A stretch of 64,000 nt of DNA from Longibacter sp051155795 (GTDB taxonomy: Bacteria > Bacteroidota > Rhodothermia > Rhodothermales > Salinibacteraceae), in NCBI RefSeq assembly GCF_051155795.1, contig NZ_DAXETW010000027.1, positions 1 through 64,000 of the forward strand. The letters run 5' to 3'. Within the stretch, counting starts at the first letter, position 1; each line of letters starts with the position of its first letter. The position numbers were made by a program, and so were the translations under genes. Below are positions 42,822 to 51,509 of this stretch, in pieces. Below the pieces are notes generated by a model. It ran no database searches and had not been told where the DNA came from. It saw nothing but the letters and a program-made list of their open reading frames with translations.

Positions 42822-44828
42822 ATGGATCGACATTCGAAATACAGGTGTACGCTATCGTCGGCCTGGGCGCTCCTGATCCTTCTGGCTACCGTCCCGCTGT
42901 CTCAGCCGGCCGTTGGCCAGGATGGCACACAGGCTCTGGCTGCCGATACGGCGAGCACCACGGCGAGCACGTCCCCCGCCGGCGATACGTCGGATGTGGC
43001 GTGGCAACGATCGCTGCCCAATGTGACGGTGACGGCGACGCGCCTCCCCACGCCGGCGCTCACGTCCCCCGCTCGAATCTCCGTCTTCGACTCGACGGCC
43101 ATCACGCAAACGGCCGCGCGTTCCGTCGCGGATCTGCTCGAGGACCGCGCCGGACTCTACATTCGCCGGTACGGCGAGACCGGCATCGCGACGATGTCGC
43201 TTCGCGGCACCGGCTCAGCACAGACGCTGGTGCTGCTCGACGGGCAACCGATTGCGGACCCGCAACTCGGCCAGTTGGATCTAAGCCTGTTGCCGTCGGT
43301 GATGCTCCGGTCGGTCGAGGTCATGCACGGACCGACATCGGCGCTGTACGGATCCTCCGGAATGGGCGGCGCCATCAACCTGCAGACCGTTCAACCGTCG
43401 GAGCCGCTCGTAGCACGGGCCGAAACATTTGCCGGAGCCTTCGGGGAGCGCGGCGGCAGTCTACTCGCGGGCACTCAGACCAACGGCGTTTCAGTTGTAG
43501 CAGCGGGCGAGGTACGAACGAGCGACAATGACTTCCCCTACCGCGATCGCGCGGCTTTCCCACCTCGTACCGTTCACCGCCAGAATGCCGACCGGACGCG
43601 CTACACCGCGTACGCGTCCGTCCGCTCCAACGACCGAGATCACCGCTGGCAAACGGCCACATGGCTGACGCACGCCGAGCGAGGCCTGCCGCAACCGGGC
43701 GGTGCGGCCGAGGGACGAGAGCGTCAACGGGACACACAGTTCCGATTCTGGGGCCGGGACGATCGCCGGGTCGAGTGGGGTCGGCTGCAAACGCGCGCTC
43801 TGGTTCAGCATACGCGCCTCCGCTACCGGGACCCGGCACAGAACATCGACGACACGGGACGGACATGGACGGCCGATGTTGACGTCGAGACCCGGACCCC
43901 GATCGGCTCCCGCTGGCTCGCAACGGCTGGCGTCAGCGGCGATGCATCCACGGCCCGACACCCGAGCCTCCGCGACGACGCACGCCAGCTTCACGGTGGC
44001 ACGTTCGTCAGCGCTATCGGGACGTTCGGTCGACTCCGGCTCTTTCCCGCCGTGCGAGCCGACCTCTACCGGCCCATGGACGCCGCCGCCCGAACGGCCG
44101 TTAGCCCGCGCATCGGCGCAAATCTGCAGCCCGTGCCGTCATGGCCGACCCTTCGACTGAAGGCACACGCCGGCCGAACCTTCCGCATGCCGACCTTTAA
44201 CGATCGGTTCTGGCAACCGGGCGGCAATCCCGATCTTCGTCCCGAGCGCGGCTGGAGCGTCGATGCCGGGGTGCACTGGCAACATTCCGTCTGGCACGCA
44301 GAGGCCACGCTCTTCCACAATTGGCGTCGCGATCAGATCATCTGGGCACCAGTGCGATCCGGCTCGTGGTCACCGGAAAACGAACAGCGCGTCATCGCCC
44401 GAGGGCTGGAGGCATCCACCGGTGCCCGGCTCCTCTTTGGCGATCGCTGGTCCATCGATGCCGGGCTAACCTACACCTACACCGACGCGCGGAACCGATC
44501 CGAGCGCGGCTCGCCCTCCTACGACGCCCCGTTACGCTATCTGCCACGCGAGCAGGCGAAGGCCTACACCACGATTTCCTTCGGGCCGGTAGCCGTCGAC
44601 GTAAACACGCGCTACACCGGGCGCCGATACATCAGCAGCACCGGGTCACGCTATCTCTCCCCGTACATTCTGTCGGACCTGCAGGTCCGCCTCACGCACA
44701 CATTCGATACCGTCCGTACCGAACTCAGCGTTCAAGTGGACAACCTGAACGGCTCCGACTATCGAACCATCGGCAATCGACCGATGCCTCCGCGTCATCT
44801 GCACGTCCGGCTTCAGATCGGACTGTAG
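42822..44828 (+). CDS. btuB: TonB-dependent outer membrane receptor, BtuB-like
   Basis: 668 residues. Signal peptide (WALLILLATVPLSQPAVG), then a region with VTVTATRLPTPALTSPARIS (TonB-box-like), the plug domain (ARSVADLLEDRAGLYIRRYG, SLRGTGSAQTLVLLDGQPIA, HGPTSALYGSSGMGGAINLQ), and a 22-strand-type barrel with the C-terminal DNLNGSDYRTIGNRPMPPRH region typical of BtuB. Substrate is inferred as cobalamin because the gene follows a B12 riboswitch. No TonB-ExbBD or BtuCDF genes in the window. Thirty-four bases separate it from the lipoprotein gene downstream. Confidence 0.92.
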   Translation: MDRHSKYRCTLSSAWALLILLATVPLSQPAVGQDGTQALAADTASTTASTSPAGDTSDVAWQRSLPNVTVTATRLPTPALTSPARISVFDSTAITQTAARSVADLLEDRAGLYIRRYGETGIATMSLRGTGSAQTLVLLDGQPIADPQLGQLDLSLLPSVMLRSVEVMHGPTSALYGSSGMGGAINLQTVQPSEPLVARAETFAGAFGERGGSLLAGTQTNGVSVVAAGEVRTSDNDFPYRDRAAFPPRTVHRQNADRTRYTAYASVRSNDRDHRWQTATWLTHAERGLPQPGGAAEGRERQRDTQFRFWGRDDRRVEWGRLQTRALVQHTRLRYRDPAQNIDDTGRTWTADVDVETRTPIGSRWLATAGVSGDASTARHPSLRDDARQLHGGTFVSAIGTFGRLRLFPAVRADLYRPMDAAARTAVSPRIGANLQPVPSWPTLRLKAHAGRTFRMPTFNDRFWQPGGNPDLRPERGWSVDAGVHWQHSVWHAEATLFHNWRRDQIIWAPVRSGSWSPENEQRVIARGLEASTGARLLFGDRWSIDAGLTYTYTDARNRSERGSPSYDAPLRYLPREQAKAYTTISFGPVAVDVNTRYTGRRYISSTGSRYLSPYILSDLQVRLTHTFDTVRTELSVQVDNLNGSDYRTIGNRPMPPRHLHVRLQIGL

Positions 44829-44862
44829 CCCCCCCCTTTTCTACCAACCTCCCGCTCCCTCC

Positions 44863-45942
44863 ATGCGCACTTTTTCGATTCTCGCGTTCTTTTGCTCCGC
44901 ACTGCTGCTGACCGGCTGTGACTTGTCAGAAGACGACGCCACCTCTACGGTCACGTCCGGCGTATACATCGCCAATGCGGGAGCCTTCGGCAATGCCAAT
45001 AGCTCACTTACCGTTTTCAACCCGCAGACGGAAGCTCTTCAGACTCTGCCTCCGGCAGGCCAGGCAGGGTTTCCATCGTACATCCAGAGCATTCTGGTCG
45101 ATGACACGGGCCAGCTATTCGTCGTCTTCGGTGAAACGGCTACGATCGACATCTACGACACGGAGAGCAATGAGCGCGTCGGCCAGATCGCGGACATTCC
45201 CAACCCGCGCTACATCGCCGTCGACGGCGATCGTGCGTACGTATCGAGCCAGGACTTCGGCGCGGACCCTTCGGACTTGGACGTGGTCGACCTTACCACG
45301 AGCACGGTCATCGATTCGGTCGATGTGCCGGGGACACCCGAGGATGTCGAAGTCATCGGCTCTCAGGTCGTCGTCGCACTCGGCGGATTCAACAGCGGCA
45401 CGTCGGTCGGCATTATCAACGCCAACGACCTCTCGGTCCAGACTGTCGACGTCGGATGCACCGGCCCCCGCGCGCTCGTCCGCGATGCGGATGACGAGAT
45501 CATCGTGTTCTGCACCGGCGTGAACACAGGCGACCCGGCGACCTCCGTGCCAGGCGGCATCCGCGTCCTGGATCCGGACGCAGGAACGGTCAGCGATGCG
45601 GTCGACCTTTCGACGCAGATTGCATCGGCAAGCTTTGGACAGCACGTCAGCTACAGTCCCGCAGCAGAAGAAGCCTACGCGCTTCTTGCAGACGGGCGCG
45701 TGCTCCGCTACAACACGGCGTCCAACCAGGTCGACACGCAACTCAACGTGACCGGCGACCGTCCCGGGGCCGTCGGCTACGATGCGCGGAACGAGCTGCT
45801 GTATGTCGGACGCCTCTCCGCGGCCAGCCCGTTCGACGAATCCGGAACCGTCACCGTCCACGAGCGAGGCGGCGCCGCCATCGATACGATCGAGGCGGGA
45901 ATTGCCCCGACGCACATCGACTTCTCGCTGAATACGCGGTAG
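44863..45942 (+). CDS. Seven-repeat beta-propeller lipoprotein, BtuG-like
   Basis: 359 residues. Lipoprotein signal MRTFSILAFFCSALLLTGC (lipobox LTGC, Cys19). The mature protein shows seven ~40-residue repeats ending in strand-turn patterns such as SSLTVFNPQTEALQTL, ATIDIYDTESNERVGQI, LDVVDLTTSTVIDSVDV, VGIINANDLSVQTVDV, GGIRVLDPDAGTVSDAVDL, GRVLRYNTASNQVDTQL, and GTVTVHERGGAAIDTI, i.e. a YncE-type seven-bladed propeller. In Bacteroides, BtuG proteins of this architecture are surface lipoproteins that capture B12 and cap BtuB. Being directly downstream of a riboswitch-controlled btuB, the same role is likely here. Two Cys (GCTGP, FCTG) may form a disulfide. Confidence 0.85.
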   Translation: MRTFSILAFFCSALLLTGCDLSEDDATSTVTSGVYIANAGAFGNANSSLTVFNPQTEALQTLPPAGQAGFPSYIQSILVDDTGQLFVVFGETATIDIYDTESNERVGQIADIPNPRYIAVDGDRAYVSSQDFGADPSDLDVVDLTTSTVIDSVDVPGTPEDVEVIGSQVVVALGGFNSGTSVGIINANDLSVQTVDVGCTGPRALVRDADDEIIVFCTGVNTGDPATSVPGGIRVLDPDAGTVSDAVDLSTQIASASFGQHVSYSPAAEEAYALLADGRVLRYNTASNQVDTQLNVTGDRPGAVGYDARNELLYVGRLSAASPFDESGTVTVHERGGAAIDTIEAGIAPTHIDFSLNTR

Positions 45943-45988
45943 ACCGGCCCCCTACGCCGCTTCCTCCGACCAGGTCCTTCGCTTCCTC

Positions 45989-46219
45989 ATGAAGATCGAT
46001 CGCTGTTACTGCTTCCAGAAACGGTTCGCCGATCTACAGGCCATGGCAGAAGAAACCGGCGCGGCAACGGTTCAGGAGGTGCAACAACACGTTGAGTTCG
46101 GCCACAACTGTGGTCTCTGCCATCCGTACGTTCGCCGTATGCTTCGAACGGGGCAGACGTCCTTTGACCGGATCATCCGGGAAGAGGATGAGCCTCGTCC
46201 GTGCACCTCCGCGGAGTAA
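45989..46219 (+). CDS. Bfd-like [2Fe-2S] protein
   Basis: 76 residues. Four cysteines in the bacterioferritin-associated-ferredoxin arrangement: C6-x-C8 (RCYCFQK) and C41-x2-C44 (HNCGLCHPYV), with the intervening helices. The BFD-like fold binds one [2Fe-2S] cluster and usually acts as a small electron carrier or a domain of larger reductases. It lies 46 bases after the propeller lipoprotein and appears to be in the B12-uptake unit; its role there is unknown. The C-terminus is acidic with an extra Cys (RPCTSAE). Confidence 0.8.
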   Translation: MKIDRCYCFQKRFADLQAMAEETGAATVQEVQQHVEFGHNCGLCHPYVRRMLRTGQTSFDRIIREEDEPRPCTSAE

Positions 46220-46427
46220 AGGCTCCGCGATTCCCCCATTCTGTTGAATGCCGCGGCGGCGTCCGATGAAAAGCGGGCGCCGTCGCCGTTTACGGACAGC
46301 CCGCGGATACACAGGGAATCGGACTCGTTGTTCGTGCGTGACCTGATTTGTATTGTGAGGATCTCTTTCCCCGAGGCTGCCCCCCGGCCGACTTCGTTCG
46401 TTACACGTTCCGCATTCCCCTCTGCAT

Positions 46428-47165
46428 ATGGCCACACTGCTCTACGTCTTCCCGCATCCCGACGACGAATCCTTCGGTCCGGCGCCGGCGCTCGCTCGAC
46501 AGCGTCGCGAGGGCCATGACGTGCACCTTTTGACGCTGACACGCGGCGAGGCAACATCACAGCGAGAACGCCTGGGGGTGTCAAAGGAGGAGATGGGGAG
46601 GATCCGTTTCCAGGAAATGCAAAACGTCGCTCGGAAGCTGGACCTTTCCTCGCTTCGCGTGCTGGATCTGCCAGATGGTGAACTCGACACGCTGGACCCG
46701 CGTCGCCTCAGTCAAATCATCAAGAAGCACGTACGCCGAACCGCGCCGGACGTGATGGTGACCTACCCGGTTCACGGCGTCAGCGGTCACCCCGACCACC
46801 TCGTTTCTCACGCTGTGGTCAAACATCTTGCCTGCTCCCTCCGAGCACGAGGGCTCCCCTACCCGAAGCGGCTCGCGTTTTTCACCCTGCCGCCCGCAGA
46901 CGGAAGCGGCAGGCCGGATCACCTGCAGGCGTCGGCAGACGAGAAGATCGACTGCATCACGACCTTTTCCAAGAACGATCTGGATACGGCTCAGGCCGCT
47001 CTGCATTGCTACGAGACGTACATGCCCGTGATCGAGGAGCATCAGCCACTCGCCGAGGTTGAGAGCGGCGTCGCCTTCGAGTTCTTCGGCGAACACCACC
47101 GGCCGCGCCTGGACGATTTAACGGCGGATCTCCCGGAGATTGCATGGTGGGACGAAAGTGCTTAA
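46428..47165 (+). CDS. PIG-L family deacetylase
   Basis: 245 residues. LLYVFPHPDDESFGPAPALA supplies the zinc-binding PHPDDE motif (H10, D13), and GVSGHPDHLVSHAVV the second zinc site. Family members remove N-acetyl groups from GlcNAc-containing substrates, such as in bacillithiol or mycothiol synthesis (BshB, MshB) or surface glycans. Whether this one makes bacillithiol cannot be told without bshA/bshC, which are not here. It is followed 59 bases later by the PhoB-like regulator. Confidence 0.9.
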   Translation: MATLLYVFPHPDDESFGPAPALARQRREGHDVHLLTLTRGEATSQRERLGVSKEEMGRIRFQEMQNVARKLDLSSLRVLDLPDGELDTLDPRRLSQIIKKHVRRTAPDVMVTYPVHGVSGHPDHLVSHAVVKHLACSLRARGLPYPKRLAFFTLPPADGSGRPDHLQASADEKIDCITTFSKNDLDTAQAALHCYETYMPVIEEHQPLAEVESGVAFEFFGEHHRPRLDDLTADLPEIAWWDESA

Positions 47166-47224
47166 CTTTGCGGTAACATAGCGACCGCTCCCGTTATCGT
47201 CCCCCCGCTTTCTTCCGTCCCGCC

Positions 47225-47932
47225 ATGACCGCATCCAGCATCCCGGGTGACACGTCCATTCTTGTGGTCGACGATGAACAGGACATCATCGACTTGCTGG
47301 ACTACAACCTGTCGAGCCGCGGATACGACGTGACAACGGCCCGCGACGGCATCGAAGCGCTTGACACGGCTCGCGAGGTCCAGCCGGACCTTATCATTCT
47401 GGACGTTATGATGCCGAAGCTGGACGGGCTGGAAACCTGTCGACGCATTCGGCAGGATGCGTATCTGCGGACGATCCCGGTCCTCATGCTGACCGCCCGG
47501 ACCGAGGAGGAGAGCATGATCGAAGGCCTCGACAGCGGCGCCGACTCCTACCTCAGCAAGCCGGTGTCGATTCCCGTCATCGTAAGTCAGGTGGAAGCTC
47601 TTCTCCGGTCCTCCAAACGGAATGATACCCCGCCGGACACCCTGAGCATTCACGATCTGACGATCGACCGGGACCGCTTTATCGTTATCCAGGAGCAGGA
47701 GTCCGGCACGAAGGAGATGCACTTTCCGAAGCAGGAGTTCGAACTGCTTCACTTCATGGCCTCGCATCCGGGAACCGCCTTTACGAGGCAGGAGATCCTT
47801 GACGAAGTGTGGGGCCCGGAGATTTACGTCGTCGACCGAACCGTTGACGTGCACGTCCGAAAGATTCGGGAGAAGATTGGATCGGACTATATCGAAACCA
47901 TCAAAGGCGTCGGGTATCGATTTCAGGGGTGA
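47225..47932 (+). CDS. Two-component response regulator, OmpR/PhoB family
   Basis: 235 residues. Receiver domain: ILVVDDEQDIIDLLDYNLSS, phospho-Asp in PDLIILDVMMPKLDGLETC, then MLTARTEEES and YLSKPVSIPV. The C-terminal winged helix (PKQEFELLHFMASHPGTAFT, IYVVDRTVDVHVRKIREKIG, IKGVGYRFQG) is typical of PhoB/OmpR. It is paired with the histidine kinase 138 bases downstream. The pair resembles PhoB-PhoR but no phosphate genes are nearby. Confidence 0.93.
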   Translation: MTASSIPGDTSILVVDDEQDIIDLLDYNLSSRGYDVTTARDGIEALDTAREVQPDLIILDVMMPKLDGLETCRRIRQDAYLRTIPVLMLTARTEEESMIEGLDSGADSYLSKPVSIPVIVSQVEALLRSSKRNDTPPDTLSIHDLTIDRDRFIVIQEQESGTKEMHFPKQEFELLHFMASHPGTAFTRQEILDEVWGPEIYVVDRTVDVHVRKIREKIGSDYIETIKGVGYRFQG

Positions 47933-48070
47933 GCGCCCCGCCAGGAATGAGCGTATCCGGGATCGCCGATCGTTAACACGAGCGTGACTCGCGTTCCCGA
48001 ACTGCGTTTTATGTTGCGACAGTTCGTTCCGACCGACCTGTGTGCCTGATCCGTTCAGACACCGTTTGCC

Positions 48071-49189
48071 ATGACCACCGCTCCCTCTTCCTTTCCTGAC
48101 GAACGCCCGCCGATTTTCTCGCGGGTGACGCTGAAGACGGCCGCCACGGTGTCAGCGGCGATGCTCGTGATGACGTTGTTCATCCTCGACGGACCGTGGC
48201 ACATCCGCTTCCTGATTGCGGGTGGAGCGGGGCTTGCGACCTACGTGTCCGTATGGACCTTCGTGACCCCCCGGATTCAGCATGCCATTCGAACGCTCCG
48301 TCAAATTCGCCAGCATGAGTTCGACAAGCTGGAGGCGGCACCGCGCCCGACGGGCGACGAGATGCGCGAGCTGGTCTGGGAGGTCTTCCGAACCGGGCAA
48401 AAACTCGAAGGCGAGATTCAAGATCTCAAGCGCATGGAGAACTACCGCCGCGAGTTTATCGGGAACGTGTCTCACGAGCTCAAGACGCCAATCTTCTCCG
48501 TTCAGGGCTTCACCGAAACCCTTCTGGACGGCGCCGTGGACGATTCGTCGGTCAACCGGTCCTTCCTGAAAAAAATCATGCGGAACGTAAACCGGCTCGA
48601 CAACCTGGCAAGGGACCTCTCCGAAATCGCAAGGATCGAAACCGGCGAACTGGAAATGTCGGCCGAACCGTTCAATCTGCGGTCGCTGGTGCAGGGCGTC
48701 GTCGAATCGCTCGAGATCAAAGCCGAAAACAAGAACGTGACGCTGCAGCATCGGCTTCCGGAGAACCTGCCGCTTGTGCACGGGGACCGGGAGCGGATTC
48801 GGCAGGTGATCGTTAACCTGTGCGACAACGCCATCAAGTACAACCGAGAGGGTGGGCACGTCGAGATCATCGGCCGGCTCCTCCCCTCCAACGAAGTGAA
48901 AGTCTCCGTCGCGGATGATGGGCTCGGGGTGTCGCCGGAGCACATCCCGCGCCTCACGGAGCGGTTCTACCGCGTCGATAAGTCGCGCTCGCGGAGTCAG
49001 GGAGGCACCGGCCTGGGCCTGGCCATCGTCAAGCACATCCTGAGCGCCCACGACCGCGAGCTGATGATCGAGAGCACGCCGGGAAGCGGGTCTACGTTTG
49101 GCTTCACGCTTCCGGCGGTGCTCGACGAGGAGCCGCCGGGCCGGCGAGCCTCGATCCCGGCCCATGCTGAAGGGCAACGCGCCTCGTAA
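48071..49189 (+). CDS. Membrane histidine kinase, PhoR-like
   Basis: 372 residues. Two close N-terminal TM segments (TVSAAMLVMTLFILDGPWHI, FLIAGGAGLATYVSVWTFVT) are joined by a very short loop, then a linker helix (LRQIRQHEFDKLEAAPRPTG, HAMP-like). HisKA box: YRREFIGNVSHELKTPIFSV. HATPase: VNLCDNAIKYNREGG, VADDGLGVSPEHIP, RFYRVDKSRSRSQGGTGLGL. The lack of a periplasmic domain suggests sensing within the membrane or by a partner protein. Partner of the OmpR-type regulator upstream. Confidence 0.93.
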   Translation: MTTAPSSFPDERPPIFSRVTLKTAATVSAAMLVMTLFILDGPWHIRFLIAGGAGLATYVSVWTFVTPRIQHAIRTLRQIRQHEFDKLEAAPRPTGDEMRELVWEVFRTGQKLEGEIQDLKRMENYRREFIGNVSHELKTPIFSVQGFTETLLDGAVDDSSVNRSFLKKIMRNVNRLDNLARDLSEIARIETGELEMSAEPFNLRSLVQGVVESLEIKAENKNVTLQHRLPENLPLVHGDRERIRQVIVNLCDNAIKYNREGGHVEIIGRLLPSNEVKVSVADDGLGVSPEHIPRLTERFYRVDKSRSRSQGGTGLGLAIVKHILSAHDRELMIESTPGSGSTFGFTLPAVLDEEPPGRRASIPAHAEGQRAS

Positions 49190-49292
49190 CGAATCTGACG
49201 AAGCGGAACGGACCAGGAAATCGTGCGGTAACGCGCAAAGAAACATCCCGCGCGCCCCCGTACCCTCCACCTCTTTCGCCCCCTGCTTCGGC

Positions 49293-50051
49293 ATGATCCG
49301 CGAGGCTTACGTCCTTTCCCGCCCGCAAAAGCTCTACGTCATCTGTGCTGCCATCTTTCTGACGGCACTCGTCGTTGCGGAAGCAACGGCCAGCAAGTTC
49401 TTCACGGTGATGGATCTTCCCTTCGCCATCTCCATCTTCGGGCAGGACTTCACGAGCATAACGATGACGGCAGGCGTGATCGCGTTTCCGATCACGTTCA
49501 TCGTCACCGACTTACTGAACGAGTACTACGGAAAGCGGGGCATTCGCTTCGTCACGTTCATCGGGATGGCGATGATCTGCTTCGAGTTTTTGCTATTATG
49601 GGTCGCGATGGAGGTCCCGGTCGCGCCCTCGTCGCCGGTCTCGCAAGAGGCGTTCGTGGAGGTCTTCGGCAACTCGACGCGGGTCATTATCGGAAGCCTG
49701 ACGGCCTATCTGATCGGGCAGCTGGTCGACATCTTCCTGTTCCACTGGCTTCGCAATCTGACGAACGGAAAATACCTCTGGCTTCGCGCGACAGGCTCCA
49801 CGTTCGGCTCGCAGTTCATTGACACGTTCATCGTGCTGACCGTGGCATTCGTCGGGCAACTCACCGCGCAGGAGATCATCGCGATCTCTCTCTTCAACTA
49901 CATTTACAAGTTCATCATCGCAACAGGCATCACACCGATCATTTACCTTGCCCACTGGATGATGGACGACTATCTCGGCCATGACACGGCCGAAGAGATG
50001 CGTGAGCGGGCAGAGAAAGACAAACCGGCACCCTCTGAGCAGAGCGCTTGA
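49293..50051 (+). CDS. Queuosine precursor transporter, YhhQ/VUT family
   Basis: 252 residues, six or so TM segments. ICAAIFLTALVVAEATASKF, IAFPITFIVTDLLNEYYGKR and YGKRGIRFVTFIGMAM match the vitamin-uptake-like transporter family that imports queuine or preQ precursors; IGQLVDIFLFHWLR and GSTFGSQFIDTFIVL are the conserved second half. The ATG at 49293 gives MIREAYVLSRPQKLYVICAA; a longer frame to 49098 overlaps the histidine kinase. A polar C-terminal tail follows the last TM. No preQ1-riboswitch motif was seen upstream. Confidence 0.9.
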   Translation: MIREAYVLSRPQKLYVICAAIFLTALVVAEATASKFFTVMDLPFAISIFGQDFTSITMTAGVIAFPITFIVTDLLNEYYGKRGIRFVTFIGMAMICFEFLLLWVAMEVPVAPSSPVSQEAFVEVFGNSTRVIIGSLTAYLIGQLVDIFLFHWLRNLTNGKYLWLRATGSTFGSQFIDTFIVLTVAFVGQLTAQEIIAISLFNYIYKFIIATGITPIIYLAHWMMDDYLGHDTAEEMRERAEKDKPAPSEQSA

Positions 50052-50202
50052 ACGGCCGGCCACCTCGGCCGTCCCACACCCGCCAGGTTACGAGGGGTGC
50101 TACCACCGGAGAAGCGTTCGATCAACGCGGGTCCTGAACGAGCCGGTGACGTAAACGTCTCCTATGATCATCATCACCGTGCTAACGGCGCGCCCAGACA
50201 CA

Positions 50203-50237
50203 AAACGCCCCGGCCCTTGTTGAGAGCCGGGGCGTTC
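50203..50237 (-). terminator. Intrinsic terminator of FGE-domain gene
   Basis: AACGCCCCGGC (50205-50215) pairs with GCCGGGGCGTT (50227-50237). On the minus strand a TTTTG follows the stem, about 40 bases past the stop of the gene at 50279-51391. It may also slow the convergent plus-strand transporter transcript. Confidence 0.75.
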
Positions 50238-50278
50238 GTATGCGTCGCGATGGGATGTACATCGCGATACTACCGGGT

Positions 50279-51391
50279 TTAGCGGTTGCCGCCGGGAGGC
50301 GTTGTGCCCGAATCGGGTGGCGCGGTGCCGTCCTCTTCCGTGTCGTCGGCGCCGGTTTCGCCACCGGACTCATCGCCGGCATCTTCTTCACTCGCCGCAT
50401 CATCCTGCGGGGGTTCCGGATCCTGGAAGCGGCGGGTGGTTCCTTCGACCTGGCTGATGTCGGCCGCGCAGCGGAAGCCGATCCGGGGCGAGCCCTGGTC
50501 CGCTTCGTGCATGTCGCGGAAGCCAACGCCGATCCGGAAGGCATCCGAGTCCCACGCGCCGCCACGCACGACTTTGCGCGTTTCTTCGGTATCCTGGCCG
50601 CGGTAGACCGGGTCCAGGTCGGATAGGTTGGCGTACGTCGAAGCATAGGTATCTTCGACCCACTCGGCCGCGTTACCCGCGACGTCGTGCAGACCCCAGC
50701 GGCTGGGTGGGAACGAGCCGACCGGCGCGGTGAACGCGTAGCCGTCGGCGGCCTGGCCCTGACGGCCGGGGTTGAAGTTGGCGAGGTAGCGACCGAATGC
50801 ATCGCGCGGCGAGAAGCCTGACCACGGGTAGACGCCCCCGACGCGGCCAGCGCGTGCGGCGTACTCCCATTCAGCTTCCGTCGGAAGGCGCTTGTCCTCC
50901 GCCTTGCAATAGTCCTTCGCCTCCTGCCACGTCACCGAGACGACGGGATACTCGTCGTAATTGGAGCCGTAAAAATAGGTCGAGAAGTCGGCGCGGCTGG
51001 CGGAGCTGGACCAGGCCGTCGAGTCTGGCAGGGCACCATCACGCTCACCCGGCGACAGCGACTGCAGGTATGCGCGGTATTCGGCGTTGGTAACCTCGAA
51101 GCGGTCGATGTAGAACGCACTGACCGTCACACGGCGACGACCGGCACTCTGAATTTCGAACGGGTCCTCGTCGGTGAGGCCCATGATGAATGTACCGTCG
51201 GGAAGGCGGACCATGTCGCCGAACGTAGGCGGCGCGGGCACGGGCATGAGCATCCCCGGGACGGTCATCATCACAACGGGCGCGTCCTCGTTGCCGTCTG
51301 TCGCGGTCGATCCGTCGAGTGCGGCCGCCGGACTCGCCGAGACGGTCGCCACAAATGCGAAAAGAAGTAACGAGAGTACGAGATGTCGCAT
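50279..51391 (-). CDS. FGE/SUMF1-domain secreted protein
   Basis: 370 residues from the ATG at 51391. Signal peptide MRHLVLSLLLFAFVATVSAS, no lipobox. The formylglycine-generating-enzyme domain spans about 60-310: VRLPDGTFIMGLTDEDPFEI, FYIDRFEVTNAEYRAYLQ, YPVVSVTWQEAKDYCKAEDK, RLPTEAEWEYAARAG, WGLHDVAGNAAEWVEDTY, VVRGGAWDS, and RIGFRCAAD. The two active-site Cys of true FGEs are not evident, so catalysis is doubtful. SUMF1 domains also form GldJ/GldK-type proteins of gliding/T9SS machines; those are lipoproteins, this one is not. The last ~70 residues are an acidic Pro/Gly-rich disordered tail. Confidence 0.85.
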   Translation of the reverse strand: MRHLVLSLLLFAFVATVSASPAAALDGSTATDGNEDAPVVMMTVPGMLMPVPAPPTFGDMVRLPDGTFIMGLTDEDPFEIQSAGRRRVTVSAFYIDRFEVTNAEYRAYLQSLSPGERDGALPDSTAWSSSASRADFSTYFYGSNYDEYPVVSVTWQEAKDYCKAEDKRLPTEAEWEYAARAGRVGGVYPWSGFSPRDAFGRYLANFNPGRQGQAADGYAFTAPVGSFPPSRWGLHDVAGNAAEWVEDTYASTYANLSDLDPVYRGQDTEETRKVVRGGAWDSDAFRIGVGFRDMHEADQGSPRIGFRCAADISQVEGTTRRFQDPEPPQDDAASEEDAGDESGGETGADDTEEDGTAPPDSGTTPPGGNR

Positions 51392-51509
51392 GAGGAAGGG
51401 GCGGGAGGGTTGAGAAAAGGATGGATGCAGACGATCAGACCCTGTTGGGCGACGGCCTAAACCTACAGTACCGACGTCACAAAGAAAATGCCAAAGGGCC
51501 GGAATCGTG

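Noticed and set aside
42614..43531. 305-residue plus-strand frame
   Set aside because: Overlaps the riboswitch leader and btuB in another frame; lacks any motif.
49190..49292. Possible preQ1 riboswitch before the queuosine transporter
   Set aside because: No preQ1 core motif was found in the 100-base leader.
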